Assembly: GCF_025993685.1 (NCBI RefSeq)
Contig: NZ_DAJPEN010000001.1
Location: 2,418,001 to 2,482,000 of the forward strand
Length of the DNA: 64,000 bases
From: Bacteroides mediterraneensis
GTDB taxonomy: Bacteria; Bacteroidota; Bacteroidia; Bacteroidales; Bacteroidaceae
Direction: 5' to 3'
Positions 54,583-61,069 of this stretch are shown here, piece by piece. The position numbers and the translations under genes are program-made. Below the pieces are notes generated by a model. The model searched no databases. It had not been told where the DNA came from and saw only the letters and a list, made by a program, of their open reading frames with translations. Position 1 is the stretch's first letter, and the number at the start of each line of letters is the position of its first letter.

Positions 54583-55104
54583 ATGAGTTACTCTGTTTGT
54601 GCATATTTGACAGAAGCCGATAGGGTAAAGTCTGTTTACGGAACTTGTGATAATCTGCTGCTTAACCAATTAAAGGCGGCACTGAAGCAGGAACTCGACA
54701 GTTTGAACGATTATTTCAGCGATAGGCTGAGTACGAATATGGGTGCTTATGCGGCGTTGGCTGACATAGTGAACGGGAAAATCCGTTATCCCGAAATGGC
54801 TTTCCTATACGGATATGTGTATGAAAAGATTTGCAACCATTATGGGACGCAAATCTACTGTGCGGAAAACCTTTGGCAACTGGATAGTCAAAGTACATTC
54901 ATTCCTATTCCATTGAGCGATGATTTTCCCTATATCATCAGCATACCCGTTTCAGATTTGGAGAGCAAGAGGGCGGAATACAGTTCGCTGCAAGAGGGTA
55001 ACGGTATCGGTGATTACGATTACGAGCAGGAAATGGACGACTTGAATTTCATTTTCGATGAAGCCATTGAAGTGCAAAAAGACCTTGTTATTATGGTGTA
55101 TTGA
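54583..55104 (+). CDS. Putative immunity protein, unnamed family (cassette 3, second gene)
   Basis: A protein of 173 residues starting MSYSVCAYLTEADRVKSVYG, helical, acidic and cytoplasmic. I do not recognise a named family. It starts 11 bases after the PoNi-like gene without a repeat between, and its base composition is less AT-rich. Directly after its stop, GATATGGTACACTGG (55103-55117) nearly copies the 3' end of the PoNi-like gene (54539-54553). This suggests that it was inserted next to, or replaced part of, another PoNi-type gene. Confidence 0.65.
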   Translation: MSYSVCAYLTEADRVKSVYGTCDNLLLNQLKAALKQELDSLNDYFSDRLSTNMGAYAALADIVNGKIRYPEMAFLYGYVYEKICNHYGTQIYCAENLWQLDSQSTFIPIPLSDDFPYIISIPVSDLESKRAEYSSLQEGNGIGDYDYEQEMDDLNFIFDEAIEVQKDLVIMVY

Positions 55105-55134
55105 TATGGTACACTGGTAGAATAAAATGTGATG

Positions 55135-55179
55135 TTAATAACGCAGGGTAACGGCAAGCCGTTCCCTGCTGAACCATTA
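55135..55179 (+). repeat. Array repeat 3 (attC-like)
   Basis: TTAATAACG, stem CAGGG-t-AACGGC / GCCGTTCCCTG, then CTGAACCATTA. One extrahelical T. Confidence 0.9.
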
Positions 55180-55197
55180 TCAATAAAAGTGTGAAAT

Positions 55198-55737
55198 ATG
55201 GATAAAAATCAAATATTAGAAAAGGTTGGCTGGAGAATAAAAGTAGAACCATATTCACAATATGGAATATCACCACATGGAATAATATTAAGTACGGTAG
55301 ATGATTCATTTTTCAAAGAAATAGAACGTACAATCGAAGATAATCATCTTCCATTTCAGAAAATAGAAGATGCAGATAAAAAGATTTTGGTGCAAAGGTT
55401 ATATGACACATTTGTAATTGGAAACCCTTATGCATTATGGTTGAGTTTTAGATATGTGCCATATAGTATAGATTGTAACATGGAAGACCCTTACTTTCAT
55501 CTATTGGATTTAATAGATAAAAATACCGTTTTCTATTTCTTTATTGATTATGAGCATGTTGGATTTGTGGTTTACAAAGCAAAATTGTCTGATATACATA
55601 TATTTATTGGTAATTGCGAAGGGCTTGACGAATATTATTTAGTAACAGAGGATTTCATGGAACTGTATAGTATAACAGACCATGATGATTTGCTTTATAT
55701 TGACGTGAGAAAAAATGAAATGAGAAATGATAATTGA
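55198..55737 (+). CDS. Putative immunity protein, unknown family (cassette 4)
   Basis: A protein of 179 residues starting MDKNQILEKVGWRIKVEPYS, acidic and cytoplasmic. It shows alternating hydrophobic segments (NTVFYFFIDYEHVGFVVYKAKLSDIHIFIG) and an acidic EGLDEYYLVTEDFMELYSITDHDDLLYIDV. I do not recognise a family. Its stop codon lies inside the next repeat (TTGATAA), as expected for a compact cassette. Confidence 0.6.
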   Translation: MDKNQILEKVGWRIKVEPYSQYGISPHGIILSTVDDSFFKEIERTIEDNHLPFQKIEDADKKILVQRLYDTFVIGNPYALWLSFRYVPYSIDCNMEDPYFHLLDLIDKNTVFYFFIDYEHVGFVVYKAKLSDIHIFIGNCEGLDEYYLVTEDFMELYSITDHDDLLYIDVRKNEMRNDN

Positions 55738-55782
55738 TAATAAACCGGGATAACGTTTACAGCGTTCCCCGCTGAACCATTA
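55734..55782 (+). repeat. Array repeat 4 (attC-like)
   Basis: TTGATAATAAACC, stem GGGA-ta-ACG.. / GCGT-TCCC, then CCGCTGAACCATTA. Nearly identical to repeats 2 and 6. Confidence 0.9.
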
Positions 55783-55797
55783 ATAATAATTGAGCGC

Positions 55798-56232
55798 ATG
55801 AAGACAGTTATATCATTACTCTTTTTATTGTTGCCCCTAATGCAAAGTTGTGGGTTCGTATATGAACGACACCTTACCGGGAACTATTATTTGATAGCAG
55901 TAGATACCAAAGAAGATATGGATGTGTGTTATCACCGACAAAACGATGATGATGCGCCTTATACGGGAATAACCGGAGCAAGTGTTTACGCAGTAGGATA
56001 TGACAATGATTTTATTCTTGTCAAGGCATATCGTGCTTTGAAGGATAGCATAGGCATTCCCTTACCCCGTTATGATAAGAATACAACCGAGTATTACATC
56101 ATTCCCGTAAATAACACACAAGAAGCATGGGAAGCACAAGAAAACAAGTTAGGGGCATTCAGTAAAAAGGACTTTGAAGTTAAACGGAAAGAATTGGGAG
56201 TGTCGGATGATATAACTTTCAAGAGGCTATAA
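55798..56232 (+). CDS. Putative lipoprotein immunity protein (cassette 5)
   Basis: A protein of 144 residues with a lipoprotein signal peptide (MKTVISLLFLLLPLMQSCG, lipid cysteine at 18), so it is exported and anchored. The rest (YERHLTGNYYLIAVDTKEDM ... ASVYAVGYDNDFILVKAY) recalls a small family of secreted proteins of unknown function (DUF3997-like; weak). Export fits protection against a toxin that acts in the periplasm, such as a cell-wall or membrane-active one. Confidence 0.6.
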   Translation: MKTVISLLFLLLPLMQSCGFVYERHLTGNYYLIAVDTKEDMDVCYHRQNDDDAPYTGITGASVYAVGYDNDFILVKAYRALKDSIGIPLPRYDKNTTEYYIIPVNNTQEAWEAQENKLGAFSKKDFEVKRKELGVSDDITFKRL

Positions 56233-56237
56233 ATATA

Positions 56238-56287
56238 TTATTAACAAGAAAAGATAACGTCTTACGCCGTTTCTTTTCAAACCATTA
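56238..56287 (+). repeat. Array repeat 5 (attC-like)
   Basis: TTATTAACAA, stem GAAAAGA-t-AACGtC / GCCGTTTCTTTTC, then AAACCATTA. Confidence 0.88.
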
Positions 56288-56299
56288 TCAGCAACACTT

Positions 56300-56920
56300 A
56301 TGATTATGCATAAAAAAATAAAATCAAAAGGTTCTATAATTAAATATGAGCCGTTATCTAAGCAATGGTCAATAATATCAGGTGAACTATTTTATTTTAA
56401 TAATGATTCTCATCAGTTTGAATTAGATTTGAATCCTTATGGAGACCCAGAGCCTGTTCCAATATCGGATTTGAGAAATCAAAAGGATAAGCTGACATTT
56501 AATATAGTACTCAATTCAGAAAGAGTGGATTATACTATTTGCAGCAAGTACAAATCTGACCAAATTATCTATCAAATGATGATAGATTTGAATCAAAAAT
56601 TTCAATATAAGCCGAATGAAATTGATAAGTTTTATGTCGAATTTGAGAAATCAACGTTAAAGAGAATTGAACTGATTAGGTACAACGGCATGAAAATAGA
56701 CAAATCATTAATTATAGTTTTTGATAAAGAAGGTGATTTTGTTATTAAATATCCTTTTGAAAAATTGATATTGCAATCTATAGATATTGATGAGACTTCT
56801 ATTATTTGTAGGACACCTGACGAATTGATTGAATGGGAACCAAATATTCAGCCATTAATATTTAGTTATATCCGCAAAATAATTACCACCGGCTTAGATA
56901 AAGCTGATAACAAAGCGTGA
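56300..56920 (+). CDS. Putative immunity protein, unknown family (cassette 6)
   Basis: A protein of 206 residues starting MIMHKKIKSKGSIIKYEPLS, lysine- and isoleucine-rich, cytoplasmic, with alternating beta-like segments. No family is recognised. The last codons (ADNKA) and the stop lie inside repeat 6, so the repeat supplies the end of the protein. Confidence 0.6.
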   Translation: MIMHKKIKSKGSIIKYEPLSKQWSIISGELFYFNNDSHQFELDLNPYGDPEPVPISDLRNQKDKLTFNIVLNSERVDYTICSKYKSDQIIYQMMIDLNQKFQYKPNEIDKFYVEFEKSTLKRIELIRYNGMKIDKSLIIVFDKEGDFVIKYPFEKLILQSIDIDETSIICRTPDELIEWEPNIQPLIFSYIRKIITTGLDKADNKA

Positions 56921-56953
56921 TAACGCTTGACAGCGTTCCCCGCTAAACCATTA
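56905..56953 (+). repeat. Array repeat 6 (attC-like)
   Basis: TGATAACAAA, stem GCGtGA-t-AACGC / GCGTTCCCCGC, then TAAACCATTA. Contains the stop codon of cassette 6. Confidence 0.88.
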
Positions 56954-56971
56954 GTGATAAATGTGTATGAT

Positions 56972-57445
56972 ATGGATATAGCGAAAATTATATATATTAG
57001 TTTAACAGTACTGACTACGTGGGTGTTTATGAGTACAGCAATTCCGATTGATACTTATAATCATCTTTTTGGAGTTATGGGCTCTTATATCTGCGCAGGC
57101 TGCTCTGCATTGTTTGCAAGCTGGATTGCATGGTGTTGGATACGCCCATTTTCTTATAGTAAGTATTTATTGTGTGGTCTGTTTACCGCATTTCTATTTC
57201 ATGTGGGTTTGACTATTTGTTGCAGTATTCCAATTATCATTTTATCTTGTCGTGGAATTCATGTGTTTAGTACTGAACCTATAACTCTGAGTGGTGTATT
57301 AAGCTATATCTTCTCTATTTTCATAATGACATTCTACTTTGTAGGTCTTTTTTCTTTGGGACTATGCTTGCTAATTGCAAGTATTACCAAGATAATAGTA
57401 TGGAAATTGAATATAAGTAAGAATATCACTAATAATGCAGGATAA
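56972..57445 (+). CDS. Four-helix membrane protein, putative membrane immunity (cassette 7)
   Basis: I start at ATG 56972 (MDIAKIIYISLTVLTTWVFM, 157 residues); the frame upstream reads through the repeat, and a GTG at 56963 is an alternative. Four membrane helices are likely (IIYISLTVLTTWVFM, GSYICAGCSALFASWIAW, LLCGLFTAFLFHVGLTI and SYIFSIFIMTFYFVGLFSLGLC). The stop lies inside repeat 7 (GGATAA). A membrane location fits immunity to a pore-forming or cell-wall toxin; no family is recognised. Confidence 0.6.
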   Translation: MDIAKIIYISLTVLTTWVFMSTAIPIDTYNHLFGVMGSYICAGCSALFASWIAWCWIRPFSYSKYLLCGLFTAFLFHVGLTICCSIPIIILSCRGIHVFSTEPITLSGVLSYIFSIFIMTFYFVGLFSLGLCLLIASITKIIVWKLNISKNITNNAG

Positions 57446-57473
57446 CGGCAAGCCGTTTCCTGCTGAACCATTA
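57430..57473 (+). repeat. Array repeat 7 (attC-like)
   Basis: TAATAAT, stem GCAGGA-t-AACGGC / GCCGTTTCCTGC, then TGAACCATTA. Contains the stop codon of cassette 7. Confidence 0.9.
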
Positions 57474-57481
57474 ATAGTAAC

Positions 57482-58009
57482 ATGAGTATGACAAAAATAG
57501 AATTGACCCCCTTAAAGGGAATACATATCGCAGAAGTTGGAACAATAGAATTTGGAATGACAGCTAACGAAGTAAAAGAAATCTTAGGACAGCCTGAACA
57601 AGGAGAGGACTTCCAACTATTCTATTTCTCTATGGAACTTCGTTTGGATTTCAATTCGAAAAAATGTTTAGAATTCATTGAAATTATATCAGGTCCATAT
57701 CCAAAAGCCATTAATCCAATATTATATGCTGTCAATCCTTTTGAGTTATTGGCAAATGAATTAGTGGATTTGCTGATACAAAAGAACGGCACTGATATTG
57801 ACTATTCAGAAGCTCCCGAATGTTATGCTTTCAGAAGTATTTCCGTTGGAATATTCAGAGAGTTCTCAGAAGAAGCCGTACAACAAAGTATAAAGGAATC
57901 TAAGGAAAACGGAATGTATGATGATGAGAAAGATTGGCTTTTAGATGATTTGGAGAAAAGCAAACACTTTTGGACTGTAGGCATAGGTATGAAAGATTAT
58001 TATGAGTAA
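57482..58009 (+). CDS. Putative immunity protein, unknown family (cassette 8)
   Basis: A protein of 175 residues. The N-terminal part (IAEVGTIEFGMTANEVKEILGQPEQGEDFQLFYFSMELRLDF) follows a pattern common in small immunity-like proteins, a beta strand, a turn with FGMT and a helix ending in LGxP. The C-terminus is acidic. Cytoplasmic. I cannot assign a numbered family. Its start codon is nine bases after the AACCATTA of repeat 7, the shortest such distance in the array. Confidence 0.6.
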   Translation: MSMTKIELTPLKGIHIAEVGTIEFGMTANEVKEILGQPEQGEDFQLFYFSMELRLDFNSKKCLEFIEIISGPYPKAINPILYAVNPFELLANELVDLLIQKNGTDIDYSEAPECYAFRSISVGIFREFSEEAVQQSIKESKENGMYDDEKDWLLDDLEKSKHFWTVGIGMKDYYE

Positions 58010-58014
58010 TTTAC

Positions 58015-58063
58015 TATTAACGAGCCAAGATAGCTGCTAACGCAGCTCCTTGTCAAACCATTA
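58015..58063 (+). repeat. Array repeat 8 (attC-like)
   Basis: TATTAACGAG, stem CAAG-at-AGCTGC / GCAGCT-c-CTTG, then TCAAACCATTA. The same sequence type as repeat 1. Confidence 0.9.
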
Positions 58064-58079
58064 TGAACAGTAGCAATAT

Positions 58080-58439
58080 ATGATACATAGAATATTAGGA
58101 TATTTATGGTATAAGACAGAATACTTAATCCGACATTCAGATTCTTGGCATGTCCCAGATGTGTTAAGTATTGTAATTATGTTTTACGGAGTAGATATAG
58201 CTTTGATATATTGGGCAGCTACAAGTGTTAATCCGGGACCACTTTTTCTGCTTGCCTTTCCTCTTGTATGGATTATTCTGTATATCTATTATCATTATAA
58301 ACGACGGTATTTGAAAATTCGAGAGGACGAATCGTATAAGAAATATTCCAATATATGGGTTATTCTATTTTTAATATTACCGTTTATTATTCTAATTGTA
58401 TTGCTGTTTATGGCAGATAAATTTTATATGCCATATTAA
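58080..58439 (+). CDS. Small membrane protein, putative membrane immunity (cassette 9)
   Basis: A protein of 119 residues with three likely membrane helices (VLSIVIMFYGVDIALIYW, GPLFLLAFPLVWIILYIYY and IWVILFLILPFIILIVLLFM) and a basic loop (HYKRRYLKIRED). AT-rich, no own promoter, no recognised family. Confidence 0.6.
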   Translation: MIHRILGYLWYKTEYLIRHSDSWHVPDVLSIVIMFYGVDIALIYWAATSVNPGPLFLLAFPLVWIILYIYYHYKRRYLKIREDESYKKYSNIWVILFLILPFIILIVLLFMADKFYMPY

Positions 58440-58458
58440 TCTTTTATAATAAAATAAG

Positions 58459-58509
58459 TTCATAACAAGGTTGAGATAACAGCTAACGCTGTTTCTCACC
58501 AAACCATTA
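58459..58509 (+). repeat. Array repeat 9 (attC-like)
   Basis: TTCATAACAAGG, stem GAGA-t-AACAGC / GCTGTTTCTC, then ACCAAACCATTA. Confidence 0.88.
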
Positions 58510-58529
58510 ATATTAAATGAGAAAAAACG

Positions 58530-58928
58530 ATGAATTGGTATAAGTATTGGTATTACACAATTTTCTTTATCTACGATTCATTTTGTAAAAATTTAGAATC
58601 AAACAAAGTTTATGCAGCTGGTTTGTTTAGTCTATGCATATATATGATTATTGCATTGATTAATAGTTTATTATACATTTTGTTTGATTGTAATTTTATG
58701 AAACATTTATGCCATATTTATACCCATTTATTGCTATTTACTATTATTTATTTCTTTAATGGCTTCCTTTTTTGGTCGGAAATGAGGGCAAGGCAAGATC
58801 GTGGAATATATAGAGAGATAAATTGTCAAAGGAAAAATCGGAATTTTATTATACTAACAGTTGTTGTATTTGCGACATATTTTTATGTGTTATTCAATCA
58901 TACAGAATATTTCATATTAATATATTAG
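58530..58928 (+). CDS. Small membrane protein (cassette 10, first gene)
   Basis: A protein of 132 residues (MNWYKYWYYTIFFIYDSFCKN) with three to four membrane helices (AAGLFSLCIYMIIALINSLLYILF, LLLFTIIYFFNGFLFW and FIILTVVVFATYFYVLF). It shares its plan, a short cytoplasmic start with a YDSF/FDYL-like motif then helix pairs, with the next two genes. No repeat separates it from the next gene. Confidence 0.6.
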   Translation: MNWYKYWYYTIFFIYDSFCKNLESNKVYAAGLFSLCIYMIIALINSLLYILFDCNFMKHLCHIYTHLLLFTIIYFFNGFLFWSEMRARQDRGIYREINCQRKNRNFIILTVVVFATYFYVLFNHTEYFILIY

Positions 58929-58958
58929 ATATAAGGGTGATTTTAGAATATATTGAAA

Positions 58959-59429
58959 ATGAAAAAAAGAAAAGAGACGATAAGTCGTTTTGAGTTAAAT
59001 AACTTGATACGAGAGGGTAAGAAATACAGGTATTATTTTTTTGATTATCTGTATTATCGGTTGTATGTTGGTTATCGGAGACATAATGAACCTGCACGTA
59101 TCAGTTCCTGTCTCTTTTTAGGGATGATTTGTATAATACTGTTTGGCTTTTTAGGTCTTTTCTTTAACATAGTACTGACTTATGATTGGTTATTAGACAA
59201 CTTTACCCCCATTCAGGTGAAAAGAATATTTGTGGGGTTAGGAATTTTTTTCCCTATTGCATTTTTTATTCGATACAATCGTAAAAGGACTACCGCTATA
59301 CTTTTGAAATACAAAGGCAATATATGGAATAAGATAATTCCTGCATGGATAATATATTTGTCTCCTATATTAATATTCTTTATATGCATATTGATGTGTA
59401 AAATATTATTTCATCTAAAAATGATTTGA
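58959..59429 (+). CDS. Small membrane protein (cassette 10, second gene)
   Basis: I start at ATG 58959 (MKKRKETISRFELNNLI, 156 residues). Two helix pairs flank a basic loop (FFIRYNRKRTTAILLKYKGNIWN). The corresponding loop in the gene at 59544 reads YLHYNKKRINALLEKYQDNRYN, so the two proteins are relatives. Only 30 bases separate it from the previous stop. Confidence 0.6.
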   Translation: MKKRKETISRFELNNLIREGKKYRYYFFDYLYYRLYVGYRRHNEPARISSCLFLGMICIILFGFLGLFFNIVLTYDWLLDNFTPIQVKRIFVGLGIFFPIAFFIRYNRKRTTAILLKYKGNIWNKIIPAWIIYLSPILIFFICILMCKILFHLKMI

Positions 59430-59456
59430 TGTTTAAGAGATTAAATATAAAAATCC

Positions 59457-59506
59457 GCTAACATGGTAAAACCAACAGCAGAACACTGTTGCTCACCCAT
59501 TCATTA
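59457..59506 (+). repeat. Array repeat 10, degenerate
   Basis: CTAACATGG, stem CAACAG / CTGTTG, then CACCCATTCATTA. The AACCATTA end and the stem have drifted. Confidence 0.6.
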
Positions 59507-59543
59507 CTGACAAAAATAAATCAAGATTTTAGAACAACAGCTT

Positions 59544-59939
59544 ATGAAAAAGATTATTGATGACCTGTTTTACAGGTATTATATGGTTTGCTTAAAAAAT
59601 AAGGAGTTCCCTCGTTTTGGAGCCACCTGTATATTGGCAGAAATTATTATGATGGCTTATTTATTTGCCGTACTGATACTGTCGTTTCTCTTAACGGGAG
59701 ATTTCTTTTTACCCAATACATCCGGGAGAACAAGAATTATAATAGGAATAATAGGCTCGTTTCTTCCTTGGATTGTCATATATCTACATTACAACAAAAA
59801 AAGAATAAACGCTTTATTAGAAAAATATCAGGACAATAGATACAATACCAAATATTCAGACAAGGCGGTGTTAAGCCTCAGTTATATAGTACCAACAGTA
59901 GGGCTGATTCTGATGCTGTTACTTTATCAGTTCAGATAA
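59544..59939 (+). CDS. Small membrane protein (cassette 11)
   Basis: A protein of 131 residues (MKKIIDDLFYRYYMVCLKNKE) with four likely membrane helices in two pairs and the basic loop noted for its relative at 58959. AT-rich, last gene of the array. Three related membrane proteins in a row suggest repeated capture or duplication of one protective type. Confidence 0.6.
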   Translation: MKKIIDDLFYRYYMVCLKNKEFPRFGATCILAEIIMMAYLFAVLILSFLLTGDFFLPNTSGRTRIIIGIIGSFLPWIVIYLHYNKKRINALLEKYQDNRYNTKYSDKAVLSLSYIVPTVGLILMLLLYQFR

Positions 59940-60020
59940 CTGCGGATTACGGGCAAATTAAATGTCCGATATTCAGTCTTGCCCATAAGACAATATGATA
60001 TATGTATTCCGAATAGAAAC

Positions 60021-60051
60021 CGTGCATTGATTTTTGTCAGGATTTGGAACA
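60021..60051 (+). promoter_or_regulatory. Conserved 31-base leader hairpin, copy 1 (before AraC)
   Basis: Matches 60986-61016 at 26 of 31 bases, and all five differences are transitions. TTGAT-TTTT-GTCAG folds with two G-U pairs where copy 2 has Watson-Crick pairs. It lies in the gap 59940-60115, which holds no gene. Confidence 0.6.
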
Positions 60052-60078
60052 ATAGTCCAGCGACTCCACGCTACTTTT

Positions 60079-60103
60079 GCCGGGAAACCATTATAAACCA
60101 TTA
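60079..60103 (+). repeat. Terminal array repeat remnant
   Basis: Two AAACCATTA ends in a row (60085-60093 and 60095-60103), preceded by CCGGG but without a full stem. The AraC start follows 13 bases later, marking the right border of the array. Confidence 0.7.
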
Positions 60104-60115
60104 AAACAGAGAAAG

Positions 60116-60982
60116 ATGAAGCTGAGAATTACAGAAGCGGTGCTTGCGGAGGCATACAGGGCAAAAGTGTGCAGGGAACGGATGGAAGAACTGGCGGAGA
60201 GCATACGGAAGTCGGTGAAGGAACGGCACTCGCTGCCGAAGATGAGAATACGGCTGGCGGAGTACGGCAATGACACGGAACTGATGCTGGCGGCAGTGAG
60301 CGCACTGCGAAAGGATAAGGAAGCACCGTCGGCAAGGGACAGGGATTTCAGGGCATGGATGCTCATGCTGTGCCGCTCACGCGAGTATGAAGTGATCTGC
60401 TACATGTGCAATGAACTGACGGATGCATGGGAACGGAAATACCGGACACGGGAAATGCTGGTGCTATGCGACGTGCTGCATACACTGAAAGGCCATGCAC
60501 GTACGAACGAGATGACTAACAGGGTATGCGACTATTTCTTCAGGGAAAGACGCAACAAGCTGTATGGCAAGACTTTCCGCATAGAGGAAAAGGATATGGC
60601 ATACGCCGAGAGCAGGCTGCCGGAACTGGACAAGGCGGTATTCCGCATGACAGTGAACCACTACAGCCACCGCACATTCGTGGCGGAAGAACTTGCCGGA
60701 CTGTGCGGCATGGGCTATTCGCTGATGCGGCGCAAGTTCAAAACATACTACGGTATGGGGCCATCGGAGTGGCTGCGCCGGGAGCGGATAAGGCGCATAG
60801 AGGAGGATATGGAATACCGGGTGGAACTGCCGCTGAAGGAAGTAGCCGAGCGCAACGCCTTCGGCTCGGCAAGCAATTTTGCGGACTTCTGCCAGAAGCA
60901 GACCGGAATGAGTCCGTGCGAACTGAAAGCCATAGGATATGAGAAATGGGAGAAGCGCAGGATGGATTTCTGGAACCAATAA
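60116..60982 (+). CDS. AraC-type regulator of the conjugative element
   Basis: I start at ATG 60116 (MKLRITEAVLAEAYRAK, 288 residues); the longer frame reads through the array end. The N-terminal two thirds are helical and unrecognised. The C-terminal 100 residues hold an AraC-type double HTH (FVAEELAGLCGMGYSLMRRKFKTYYGMGPSEWLRRERIRR, then VAERNAFGSASNFADFCQKQTGMSPCEL). GC-rich codons match the element backbone. It sits upstream of the sensor kinase and probably belongs to the same control circuit of transfer. Confidence 0.8.
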   Translation: MKLRITEAVLAEAYRAKVCRERMEELAESIRKSVKERHSLPKMRIRLAEYGNDTELMLAAVSALRKDKEAPSARDRDFRAWMLMLCRSREYEVICYMCNELTDAWERKYRTREMLVLCDVLHTLKGHARTNEMTNRVCDYFFRERRNKLYGKTFRIEEKDMAYAESRLPELDKAVFRMTVNHYSHRTFVAEELAGLCGMGYSLMRRKFKTYYGMGPSEWLRRERIRRIEEDMEYRVELPLKEVAERNAFGSASNFADFCQKQTGMSPCELKAIGYEKWEKRRMDFWNQ

Positions 60983-60985
60983 AAA

Positions 60986-61043
60986 CGCGCACTGATTTTT
61001 ATCAGAATCTGGAACATCCCTTCGGGAAGGTTCCACTAACTTA
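60986..61043 (+). promoter_or_regulatory. Conserved leader hairpin, copy 2, plus a second hairpin (before the sensor kinase)
   Basis: CTGAT-TTTT-ATCAG is a perfect small hairpin. It is followed by a second one, GGAAC and TCCC pairing with GGGA and GTTCC (61011-61034) around TTC. The sensor kinase starts at 61070. Confidence 0.6.
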
Positions 61044-61069
61044 CCGCCTAAAAAACAATCCGAAAATAC

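Noticed and set aside
54583..55104. Assigning a numbered DUF to this cassette gene
   Set aside because: The start MSYSVCAYL looks familiar, but I could not support a specific family from the sequence alone.
52921..60103. CRISPR array as explanation of the repeats
   Set aside because: Repeats are 300-950 bases apart with whole genes between them, differ in stem sequence, and no cas gene is present.
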